Below are positions 1 to 6,979 of a stretch of 14,413 nucleotides of DNA, piece after piece. The first letter of the stretch is position 1, and the number at the start of each line of letters is the position of its first letter. A program made the position numbers and the translations under genes. The DNA is from Bacillota bacterium (GTDB lineage: Bacteria; Bacillota; Sulfobacillia; Thermaerobacterales; Thermaerobacteraceae). The stretch is from positions 1-14,413 of the forward strand of contig QGUQ01000008.1 in NCBI GenBank assembly GCA_003242195.1, given 5' to 3'. Under the pieces are notes generated by a model. The model was not told the DNA's origin, did no database searches, and saw only the letters and a program-made list of their open reading frames with translations.

Positions 1-19
1 ATGTTAAAAGAAGCCCGCG

Positions 20-1411
20 GTGGCCCGGCGCGGCCTGGCCGGGCAGGCCTACGCCATGTTGTCGGGTGGGGGCCTGGCTCCCTTCCGCCGCGCTGCCGAG
101 ACACCCATCCAGCTCCTGGAGTCGGGTCCCGTGGCCGGGGTCACGGGGGCTGCCCTGCTGGGACGGGCCGTGGGGCGGCCCAACGTGATCGCCTTCGACG
201 TGGGCGGGACCACCGCCAAGGCGTCCCTGGTGCAGGACTACCGGCCGTCCATCCGCACCGACTACCGGGTCGAGGCGACCCCCACGTGGCCCGGTTACCC
301 CGTCCAGATCCCGGTGGTGGACATCGTCGAGGTCGGGGCCGGCGGCGGTTCCATCGCCTGGATCGATCCGGCGGGTGCGGCCCGCGTGGGACCGGCGAGC
401 GCCGGGGCCGACCCGGGTCCCGTGGCCTACGGCCGCGGCGGGACGGAACCGACCCTGGCCGACGCCAACCTGGTGGCCGGGCGTTACAACGCGGAGAACT
501 ACCTGGGTGGCGAGCTGGCCCTGGACGTGGACGCCGCGGCCCGGGCCATCGAGGACCTGGGTCGCCGGCTGGGCCTCGATCGGGACAGTTGCGCCCTGGG
601 GATCGTGCGGCTCGCGGAGGCGGTGATGGCCAAGGCCCTGCGCCTGGTGTCCCTGGAGCGCGGCCGGGACCCGCGCGACTTCACCCTCATCGCCTTCGGC
701 GGGACGGGACCGGCCCATGCCGCAGCCCTGGCGGCGGAGCTGCGCATCCCGGAGGTCATCATCCCGCGCCATCCCGCGGTGTTCTCCGCCTGGGGCATGG
801 CCACGGCCGACCTGCGGGTGGACCGGGTCCAGACCATGGTGGTGCCGCTGGAGGAACCGTACCTGGCCCGTATCAACGAGGCCTGGCGGGAGCTGGAGCG
901 GGAGGCCCGGGCGGCCCTGCGCCACGAGGGGGTGCGCCGGCCGGTGCTCTACCGCCAGGCCGCCATGCGGTATGTCGGGCAGGAGCACACGGTGACCGTG
1001 CCCGCCACGGCGGGGACCTGGACCCCGGCTCACCTGCGCCGGATGGTCAACCGTTTCCACCAGGCCCACCGGCGCCGCTATGGCTTCCGGCTGGACGCCC
1101 CCGTGGAACTGGTGCGCCTCCACGTGACGGCCGTGATGACCTCCGGGCGGCGCCTGCCGCCTTCCCTCACCGCCAGCGGCACGGAGGCCGGCACCGGCCG
1201 GGTCGCCGATGCCCTCCAGGGGCACCGGCGGTGCCTCCTGGAGTCGGGGTGGCACGAGGTTCCCGTCTTCCAGCGGGACCTGTTGCCCCCGGGCGCGGAA
1301 CTGGAAGGCCCGGCCCTGATCGAGGAGGCGGCCACGGTGACGGTGGTTCATCCGGGGCAGCGGGTACGGGTCGACGCCCTAGGCAACCTGTGGATCGCCA
1401 CGGGGGTGTGA
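20..1411 (+). CDS. hyuA: Hydantoinase/oxoprolinase A subunit (HyuA), N-terminally truncated
   Basis: This is the C-terminal two thirds of the large ATP-dependent hydantoinase/oxoprolinase subunit (ASKHA fold; relatives are N-methylhydantoinase A, 5-oxoprolinase and acetone carboxylase beta). Visible from the GTG at 20: a 'GGGLAPF' segment (17-22), 'LLESGPVAGV' (32-41), the second nucleotide-binding motif FDVGGTTAK (59-67), VEVGAGGGSIAW (103-114), GPASAGADPGPVAYGRGG (124-141) and IAFGGTGPAHA (224-234). The family is usually about 650-700 residues; only 463 are here, and the Hydant_A_N domain with the first phosphate-binding motif is absent. The frame is closed by TAA at 5-7, so it does not run cleanly off the left edge. 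This is a frameshifted or rearranged gene, or a contig-edge artefact; the GTG at 20 is only the first available start. Its stop lies next to hyuB, with which it would form the A/B enzyme. Family assignment is firm, substrate unknown. Confidence 0.88.
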   Translation: MARRGLAGQAYAMLSGGGLAPFRRAAETPIQLLESGPVAGVTGAALLGRAVGRPNVIAFDVGGTTAKASLVQDYRPSIRTDYRVEATPTWPGYPVQIPVVDIVEVGAGGGSIAWIDPAGAARVGPASAGADPGPVAYGRGGTEPTLADANLVAGRYNAENYLGGELALDVDAAARAIEDLGRRLGLDRDSCALGIVRLAEAVMAKALRLVSLERGRDPRDFTLIAFGGTGPAHAAALAAELRIPEVIIPRHPAVFSAWGMATADLRVDRVQTMVVPLEEPYLARINEAWRELEREARAALRHEGVRRPVLYRQAAMRYVGQEHTVTVPATAGTWTPAHLRRMVNRFHQAHRRRYGFRLDAPVELVRLHVTAVMTSGRRLPPSLTASGTEAGTGRVADALQGHRRCLLESGWHEVPVFQRDLLPPGAELEGPALIEEAATVTVVHPGQRVRVDALGNLWIATGV

Positions 1412-1413
1412 TC

Positions 1414-3159
1414 GTGGATCCCTTCACCGTCGAGGTCATCAAGGAAGGCCTCCAGGCGACGGCCCAGGAGATGTTCATCGCCCTGGGCCAGTCCAGCCAG
1501 AGCCCGATCATCTACGAGGTGCTGGACTACGCCACGGGCCTGACCGACGCCGAGGGGCGCCTCGTGGCCCAGGGGCAGGGGGTCCCCGGCTTCATCGGCT
1601 GTCTCGACTTCGCCGTCCGGGAGGCCCTGGCCAAGTTCGGCGACCGCCTCCACGAGGGCGACATCGTCGCCATCAACGACCCCTTCCTGGGGGGAGGCAC
1701 CCACCTCTCCGACGTGACCTTGCTGATGCCGGTCTTCGTGGCGGGCCGGCGGGTGGCCTTCGTCGCCAGCAAGGCCCACTGGACCGAGGTCGGGGGCATG
1801 CATCCCGGGTCCTGGAGCCCCGACGCCACCGAGGTCTACCAGGAGGGGCTGCAGCTCCCCTGCGTCAAGGTGGTGGAGCGGGGGCGTCTGAACCACGCCC
1901 TGCTGGACGTCATCGCGGCCAATGTGCGGCTGCCGGAGCAGACCCTGGGCGATTTCTGGGCCCAGGTGGCCGCCCTCAAGGTGGGCGCCCGGCGGGTGGT
2001 GGACCTCTGCCAGCGCTACGGGGTCGACGGGGTCCTGGAGGCGATGGACGCCCTGCAGGAACAGGGCTATGAGATCACGCGCCGTGCTTTGGCCCGGATC
2101 CCCGAAGGGGTCTACGAGGCCGAGGACTTCATCGACGGGGACGAACGGGCCGGAGCCGAGCGCCTGCCCGTGCGGGTCAAGGTGACGGTGCGGGACGGGC
2201 GGATGATCTGCGACTTCACCGGTTCCTCCCCCCAGGTGCCCGGTCCTTTGAATTGCACGCGGTCCGTCCTGATCTCGTCCGTGCGGGCGGCCTTCAAGGC
2301 GGTGACCGATCCAGCCTTCCCCGCCTGCGACGGCTGTTTCCGGCCCCTGGAGATCGTCTGCCCGGACGGGACCATCTTCACCGCCCGGCGCCCGGCGGCC
2401 ACCTCGACCTACTTCGAGGTCGACCAGATGGCTTGCGACCTGGTCTGCAAGGCCCTGGCGGAGGTCGTCCCCCACCGCCTGACGGCGGGCCACTACCTGT
2501 CGGTGTGCGGGACCATCCTGGCCGGCCGCACCCCCGAGGGCGAGGACTGGCTGCTGGTGGAGCCCCAGGTGGGCGGCTGGGGAGCGGCGGCCGACCGGGA
2601 CGGGACCGGCGCCCTCTTCAACATCGGGGACGGAGAGACCTACATCCTTCCGGTGGAGGTGGCGGAGACCCGGTATCCGGTGCGCATCGAGCGGTTCGCC
2701 CTCAACACCGAGCCCGGCGGCGACGGCCGCTACCGGGGCGGGTTCGGGTGCATCCGGGAGTACCGGGTCCTGGCCCCCACCCATCTGACGGCCAGCTTCG
2801 GCCGCCACCGCACGCCGCCCTGGGGCGTGGCCGGCGGCCGGCCCGGCACGCCCAACCGGATCCGGATCTTCGGGGCCGACGGCCGCCTGCGCTGGGAAGG
2901 CGGCCGGGTGGCCCGGCACCCCCTGGCGCCCGGGGACCGCGTCCAGCTCATCACGGGGGTGGGCGGCGGTTGGGGACCGCCCGAGGCACGGCATCCGGAG
3001 GACGCGGCGCGGGACCACCGACTGGGCTACGTCCGGGAGGAGGTGCCGGGGCCCGTCACGCCGCCGGCGAGCCAGCCGCAACCCCGTAACGGGCCAGCGG
3101 CTGCCGGCGAGTCCAGGGGGGAGCGGCCGGGAGGTGGGAACGGTGCGGATCGGCATTGA
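1414..3159 (+). CDS. hyuB: Hydantoinase/oxoprolinase B subunit (HyuB)
   Basis: Hydantoinase_B family protein of 581 residues, a full-length size for the family (about 520-600). It partners HyuA; in known systems the pair hydrolyses or carboxylates hydantoins, 5-oxoproline or ketones with ATP. Conserved stretches visible: DPFTVEVI at the N terminus, INDPFLGGGTHLSDV (87-101), HWTEVGGMHPGSWSPDATE (122-140), and a glycine-rich C-terminal GVGGGWGPP segment followed by the usual helical end. Start choice: GTG 1414 gives the family-typical 'MDP..VEVI' and has a G-rich site (1401-1408) about 5 nt upstream; GTG 1408, overlapping the hyuA stop as GTGA, is the alternative. About 35 Pro/Gly/Ala-rich residues after residue 545 look unconserved and run over the ribosome binding site and first codons of the next gene (17-nt overlap), which suggests translational coupling. 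Confidence 0.93.
   Translation: MDPFTVEVIKEGLQATAQEMFIALGQSSQSPIIYEVLDYATGLTDAEGRLVAQGQGVPGFIGCLDFAVREALAKFGDRLHEGDIVAINDPFLGGGTHLSDVTLLMPVFVAGRRVAFVASKAHWTEVGGMHPGSWSPDATEVYQEGLQLPCVKVVERGRLNHALLDVIAANVRLPEQTLGDFWAQVAALKVGARRVVDLCQRYGVDGVLEAMDALQEQGYEITRRALARIPEGVYEAEDFIDGDERAGAERLPVRVKVTVRDGRMICDFTGSSPQVPGPLNCTRSVLISSVRAAFKAVTDPAFPACDGCFRPLEIVCPDGTIFTARRPAATSTYFEVDQMACDLVCKALAEVVPHRLTAGHYLSVCGTILAGRTPEGEDWLLVEPQVGGWGAAADRDGTGALFNIGDGETYILPVEVAETRYPVRIERFALNTEPGGDGRYRGGFGCIREYRVLAPTHLTASFGRHRTPPWGVAGGRPGTPNRIRIFGADGRLRWEGGRVARHPLAPGDRVQLITGVGGGWGPPEARHPEDAARDHRLGYVREEVPGPVTPPASQPQPRNGPAAAGESRGERPGGGNGADRH
3129..3136 (+). promoter_or_regulatory. Ribosome binding site deciding the start of the short HyuA gene
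   Basis: GGGAGGTG lies 6 nt before GTG 3143, inside the 3' end of hyuB. The upstream GTG at 3134 is itself part of this site, so 3143 is the better start. The site would be traversed by ribosomes finishing hyuB. Confidence 0.6.
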
Positions 3160-4702
3160 CGTGGGAGGAACCAACACCGACGCCGTCCTGCTGGACGGCC
3201 GGCGCGTCGTGGCCTGGTACAAGGAGCCCACCAGCGACGACGTGACGGCGGGCATCACCGGGGCGATCCGGGGCGTTCTCCGAGCGGCGGGTTGCGGGCC
3301 GGCCGCCGTTCGGGCGGTGATGATCGGCACCACCCACTTCGCCAACGCCGTCGTCGAACGCCGGTTGGAGCCCGTGGGTATCATCCGGATCGGCCTGCCC
3401 GCAACGGCCGCGCTGCCGCCCCTGATCGACTGGCCGCGGGACCTGGCGGCCTGCGTGGGCGACCACGTGTACCTGGTCCGGGGCGGCCACGAGTACGACG
3501 GCCGGCCCATCGCGCCCTTGGACGAAGCTGCCCTGCGGGAGGCCGGCCACCGGTTGCGCCGGGCGGGGATCCGGGCGGCTGCCGTCACGGCCGTCTTCTC
3601 GCCCGTGGATCCCTCGGCGGAGCGGCGGGCCCTGGCGATCCTGCGGGAGGTGCACCCCGAGCTGAGGGTCACCCTCTCCCACGAGATCGGTCGCCTGGGG
3701 CTCCTGGAGCGGGAGAACGCCACCGTCCTCAATGCCAGCCTGACCGGGCTGGCGGGACGCCTGGTGGCCGGCTTTGGCCGGGCCCTGGAGGAGCTGGGCC
3801 TGGCCTGCCCCTTCTACTTCACCCAGAACGACGGCACGCTGATGGACGCCTCCCAGCTGGAACGGTTCCCGGTGCGCACGGTATCGTCGGGGCCCACCAA
3901 CTCCATGCGGGGCGCTGCCTTCCTCAGCGGGCTGCGGGACGCGGTGGTCGTCGACATCGGGGGCACCACCACCGACGTCGGGGTGCTGGTCCGCGGCTTC
4001 CCCCGCCCGGCCGCGGCGTCGGTGGAGGTCGGCGGGGTGCGCACCAACTTCCCCATGCCCGACGTGTTGTCCGTGGGCCTGGGCGGCGGCAGCTACGTCC
4101 GGGAGGAACCCCTGGCCATCGGGCCTCGCAGCGCCGGCTACCGCATCCGGGAAGAGGCCCGGGTGTTCGGCGGGGACCGGCTCACGGCGACCGACCTGGT
4201 GGTCGCGGCCGGTCGTGCCAAGGTGGGCGACCGCCGGCGCGTCCTCGGTCTGCCCGGGGACCTGGTCCGGAAGGGGCTGGAGCGTATCGACCAAATCCTC
4301 GCGGAGGCCGTGGACCGCGTGAAGACCAGCGCCGATCCCGTGCCGGTCATCGCCGTGGGCGGCGGCTCCATCCTGATGCCCGACCGTCTCCCCGGCGCTG
4401 CGGAGGTCGTGCGGCCGGAACACTTCGCCGTGGCCAACGCGGTGGGCGCGGCCATCGCCCAGGTAGGGGGCGAGGTGGACCGGGTGGTCTCCCTGGAGGG
4501 AACCACGCGGGAGCGGGCGCTGGCGGCGGTGCGGGAGGAAGCGGTGGAGCGGGCCCTGGCGGCCGGTGCACGGCCGGGCACCGTCGACATCGTGGACCAG
4601 GACGAAGTGGCCCTGGCCTACTTGCCTGGCAACGCGGTGCGCCTGCGGGTCAAGGCGGTGGGCGACCTGGCACTGGAGCGGGCCGGCGGGGGAGGGATGT
4701 GA
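3143..4702 (+). CDS. Short-form hydantoinase/oxoprolinase family ASKHA protein (DUF917-associated HyuA class)
   Basis: 519-residue second HyuA-class protein, complete and distinct from the upstream large HyuA. Both ASKHA nucleotide-binding motifs are present: IDVGGTNTDAVLL (4-16) and VDIGGTTTDVG (270-280), with GLGGGSYV shortly after and a C-terminal VIAVGGGSILMP segment near 400. This shorter form lacks the long C-terminal region of the oxoprolinase-type subunit and in many genomes sits beside a DUF917 gene, as here (3-nt gap). It is annotated in databases as hydantoinase/oxoprolinase. Likely role (inference): ATP-dependent activation or opening of a cyclic amide together with the DUF917 partner. 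Start GTG 3143 is chosen over GTG 3134 on the ribosome binding site and on the typical 'MRIGIDVGGTNTD' N terminus. Confidence 0.9.
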   Translation: MRIGIDVGGTNTDAVLLDGRRVVAWYKEPTSDDVTAGITGAIRGVLRAAGCGPAAVRAVMIGTTHFANAVVERRLEPVGIIRIGLPATAALPPLIDWPRDLAACVGDHVYLVRGGHEYDGRPIAPLDEAALREAGHRLRRAGIRAAAVTAVFSPVDPSAERRALAILREVHPELRVTLSHEIGRLGLLERENATVLNASLTGLAGRLVAGFGRALEELGLACPFYFTQNDGTLMDASQLERFPVRTVSSGPTNSMRGAAFLSGLRDAVVVDIGGTTTDVGVLVRGFPRPAAASVEVGGVRTNFPMPDVLSVGLGGGSYVREEPLAIGPRSAGYRIREEARVFGGDRLTATDLVVAAGRAKVGDRRRVLGLPGDLVRKGLERIDQILAEAVDRVKTSADPVPVIAVGGGSILMPDRLPGAAEVVRPEHFAVANAVGAAIAQVGGEVDRVVSLEGTTRERALAAVREEAVERALAAGARPGTVDIVDQDEVALAYLPGNAVRLRVKAVGDLALERAGGGGM

Positions 4703-4705
4703 TCC

Positions 4706-5845
4706 ATGCCGTGGACGGTCACTTTGGACGACGTGGAAGCGATCGCCGTGGGCTCGGGGATCCTGGGGACGGGGGGTGGCGGCAACCCCTACCTGGGCAA
4801 GCTCCAGTTGCGGCGTCACCTGGAAGAAGGACGCAGCGTGCGGGTCCTGGCCGTGGACGACATCGCCCCGGATGCCCTGGGCTGCGGTATCGGCGGCATG
4901 GGCGCGCCCACCGTCGGCTACGAGAAGCTGCCGGCCGGCACCGAGATGGTGGCCGCCGTGGAGGCCCTGGCCCGTTACGCGGGGCGGCCCCTGGACTTCG
5001 TGGTGCCCGGTGAGATCGGCGGGGCCAACGGGATCGTGCCCCTCATCGTCGGCGCCCTGACGGGCCTGCCCGTCGTCGATGCCGACCCCATGGGGCGGGC
5101 CTTTCCCGAACTCCAGATGGACACCTTCATGATCAACGGGGTTCGTCCCTCGCCCTTCGCCCTGGCCGATGTCCACGGGCACGCGGTCATCTTCGACCGG
5201 GTGACCGATCCGCTGTGGGCGGAGCGGCTGGCCCGGGCCACCACCATCGGCATGGGCGGTTCGGCGGCCCTGGCCATGCCCCTGGTGACGGGACGGCAGG
5301 TCAAGGACTTCGGGATTCCGGGCACCCTGTCCCTGGCCCGCCGCCTGGGGCGGGCGGTGCTCCAGGCCCGCGCCCGGCACGCCTCGCCCGTGCCGGCCAT
5401 CCTGGCGGAGGTGCCGGGCGTCCACCTGCTGGACGGCAAGGTGGTCGACGTCGAGCGGCGAACGGTGCAGGGGTTCGCCCGCGGCCGCGTGCGGGTGGAG
5501 GGACTGGACCGGTTCCAGGGCGCGGTCCTGGAGATCGAGTTCCAGAACGAGTACCTGGTGGCGCGGCGGGACGGCCGGGTGGAGGTGACGACCCCCGACC
5601 TGATCTGCGTCATCGACGCCGATACCGGCGAGCCGGTGTCCACCGAGGTGCTGCGCTACGGCCTGCGGGTCAGCGTCCTCGGCCTGGCGGCCCCCCGCCA
5701 ACTGAAGACGCCCGCGGCCCTTGAGGTCGTGGGGCCTCGCGCCTTCGGCTACGATGTGGAGTTCCGGCCGCTCCCGGGCGACCTCCTGGCGAGGCCGGAA
5801 ACCCGGCGCCCCGCGCCGGCGGAAGCGGCGGGCCCCATGGCATGA
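4706..5845 (+). CDS. DUF917 / S-methyl-thiohydantoin-desulfurase-like protein
   Basis: 379-residue protein of the DUF917 family (PF06032; recent Pfam, as I recall, renames it S-Me-THD-like after a thiohydantoin desulfurase). Family signatures: GSGILGTGGGGNPY (16-29), PGEIGGANG (101-109), DADPMGRAFPELQM (125-138), a central TIGMGGSAALAMP segment (180-192), and a C-terminal beta-rich domain ending GYDVEF (348-353), followed by an Ala/Pro tail. The ATG at 4706 has GGGGGAGGG (4688-4696) 9 nt upstream and starts 3 nt after the preceding stop. Partnering with a short HyuA protein is a recurrent arrangement; a role in processing a cyclic (thio)hydantoin-like intermediate is inference. The gene closes the operon and converges on the next gene with 17 nt between stops; an 8-bp inverted repeat (5810-5817 with 5846-5853) brackets its stop. 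Confidence 0.88.
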   Translation: MPWTVTLDDVEAIAVGSGILGTGGGGNPYLGKLQLRRHLEEGRSVRVLAVDDIAPDALGCGIGGMGAPTVGYEKLPAGTEMVAAVEALARYAGRPLDFVVPGEIGGANGIVPLIVGALTGLPVVDADPMGRAFPELQMDTFMINGVRPSPFALADVHGHAVIFDRVTDPLWAERLARATTIGMGGSAALAMPLVTGRQVKDFGIPGTLSLARRLGRAVLQARARHASPVPAILAEVPGVHLLDGKVVDVERRTVQGFARGRVRVEGLDRFQGAVLEIEFQNEYLVARRDGRVEVTTPDLICVIDADTGEPVSTEVLRYGLRVSVLGLAAPRQLKTPAALEVVGPRAFGYDVEFRPLPGDLLARPETRRPAPAEAAGPMA

Positions 5846-5862
5846 GGCGCGGGCCGGGGAGG

Positions 5863-6666
5863 TCAGGGTCCCTGCCGCACCACGACCAGCGGCGCGTAGG
5901 CCTGGGGCGGGTCCGACATCAGCATCGGGAAGGCCGCCCAGAGGGTGACGGAAGCTCCCGCCTGGAGATCGTTCAGGCTGCCGTGGCGACCGTCCTCCCG
6001 GAGGATGACCGTGTGGTCGTCCACCGCGATCCAAACGGCGCCCCCGGTGCCCGCCACATGGGGAGGGAGGGGACGGCCCCGGACCAGCAGGCGCGCCCGC
6101 CCCGACCCATCGCCGGGTGCGGCGGGCGCCCGTTCCTCCACGATCCCTTCCAGGTACGGCTCGACCAGGACGGTCCCGGCGTCGGCCTGGGCCGGGTAGG
6201 ATTCGCGGATGCCACCGCGAATCCAGGCCCGCACGCTCTGGCCGGGCTGGAGGGCACCCTCCGCAGGGAGGGGGACGAAGTGCCGGCCCACGCTGGCTCC
6301 CACCTGGGTTTGGTCGTCGACGGTCAGCCAGATGGGCAGCGGCGATCGAGTCGAACCGGCGCCGTTGGAGGGTTGGGCGCCGTTACCGGCGGTGCGGTGT
6401 TCCTCGACCAGGATCCGCCAGTGGTCGGAGCCGGCGCCGGCGGCGGCTCCGGCGGTGGCACCGGTCCCCGAACCGGCGGGCGATGGGGGAGGCGCCAGGG
6501 GCTCCACCTGGGTGATGACGCCGCGGATGGCGGGCGGATCGTCCGGTCGCGATCCCTCCAGCTCCTCGGGGCGGGCGGGCCGGTCCGCGCTTGTGCGCAA
6601 GAATCCCGCCGTCGCTGCCAGCGCTCCGGCCACCACCAGGACGACCCACCACGCCTTGCCTTTCAC
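5863..6666 (-). CDS. Membrane-anchored protein with two tandem DUF3221 (YobA)-like modules
   Basis: 267-residue protein. Residues 1-23 form a positively charged start plus hydrophobic segment (signal anchor; no lipobox Cys). The rest is probably extracytoplasmic. Two similar modules follow: residues 48-168 and 173-264. Each has a 'GxI' beta strand start (RGVITQVEP; EGIVEERAP), an 'IWLTVDDQT / VWIAVDDHT' strand, then 'LQPGQSVRAWIRGGI / LQAGASVTLWAAFPM'. Module 1 ends RESYPAQADAGTVLV, closely resembling the C-terminal 'ESYPxQ' signature of the small DUF3221 lipoprotein family of Bacillota; module 2 is more diverged. Gly/Ala/Ser/Pro-rich linkers lie at 60-80 and 93-109. Start GTG 6666 has GGGGAGGTG (6674-6682) 7 nt upstream; a longer upstream reading lacks coding character. 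Function of the family is unknown; no catalytic residues are apparent. Transcribed in the same direction as pckA but 313 nt downstream of it. Confidence 0.75.
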   Translation of the reverse strand: MKGKAWWVVLVVAGALAATAGFLRTSADRPARPEELEGSRPDDPPAIRGVITQVEPLAPPPSPAGSGTGATAGAAAGAGSDHWRILVEEHRTAGNGAQPSNGAGSTRSPLPIWLTVDDQTQVGASVGRHFVPLPAEGALQPGQSVRAWIRGGIRESYPAQADAGTVLVEPYLEGIVEERAPAAPGDGSGRARLLVRGRPLPPHVAGTGGAVWIAVDDHTVILREDGRHGSLNDLQAGASVTLWAAFPMLMSDPPQAYAPLVVVRQGP

Positions 6667-6877
6667 GGGCCGGCACCTCCCCTTGTCCTCCACCGGAGGG
6701 AAGCCTTGCGTGCCTCGGGGTCTGCGCTGTCTGTGAGATAGACGGCGGCTGGCGAGGAAGGGTTCCCACGCCCACCGGCTCTCATCCCAGGGCGGTGAAC
6801 GGAACACGGGGAAAGCGGAATCGGTGGACCCGGGAAGGTAGGGCGGGCGCGCCGGCGGGCCCCCCTGATACGGAAGA

Positions 6878-6898
6878 GCCCGGGCGGTCAGCCCGGGC
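6878..6898 (-). terminator. Hairpin downstream of pckA, possible terminator
   Basis: GCCCGGGC, 5-nt loop, GCCCGGGC: a perfect 8-bp all-GC stem, with interrupted outer pairing (GAAG 5' of it, CTTC 3' of it). It lies about 80 nt past the pckA stop. No U-tract follows on either strand, so it is at best a GC-type terminator or an mRNA 3'-end stabiliser. Confidence 0.35.
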
Positions 6899-6937
6899 CC
6901 TCTGCTTCGTTGTCGACCTTCTTTGGATGCCGCGGGA

Positions 6938-6967
6938 CCGGAGCCACAAGCCACGGTCCGGCTCCGG
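6938..6967 (-). terminator. Hairpin immediately after the pckA stop, possible terminator
   Basis: CCGGAGCC and GGCTCCGG form an 8-bp stem with a 14-nt loop, starting 12 nt past the pckA stop. An alternative inner pairing (GGACCG 6935-6940 with CGGTCC 6954-6959) competes with it. No T-run follows. Confidence 0.3.
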
Positions 6968-6979
6968 CGTCCGGTTCGC

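Larger units (their letters stand above)
6667..6979. other. Intergenic region between pckA and the DUF3221-like gene
   Basis: A 313-nt gap without a gene. Reading on the minus strand it holds two GC-rich hairpins just after the pckA stop (6938-6967 and 6878-6898), then about 200 nt of leader. That leader contains an imperfect inverted repeat (6729-6743, GTCTGTGAGATAGAC on plus), a CCTCC-3 nt-GGAGG hairpin (6687-6699) and the ribosome binding site of the DUF3221-like gene. I found no convincing -35/-10 pair. Short open frames here lack ribosome sites and recognisable protein sequence. Confidence 0.6.

Noticed and set aside
1..1407. Open frame from ATG 1 continuous with hyuB, suggesting a 1052-residue fusion
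   Set aside because: Residues before the hyuB start are Arg/Gly/Pro-rich out-of-frame translation of hyuA; the conserved HyuB begins at about 1414.
1348..3732. Long open frame of 794 codons on the minus strand opposite hyuB and the short HyuA gene
   Set aside because: Antisense shadow of GC-biased codons; no recognisable domains, and the plus-strand genes are firmly identified.
3056..6034. Open frame of 992 codons on the minus strand opposite the short HyuA and DUF917 genes
   Set aside because: His/Gly/Pro/Arg-rich antisense reading with no protein character.
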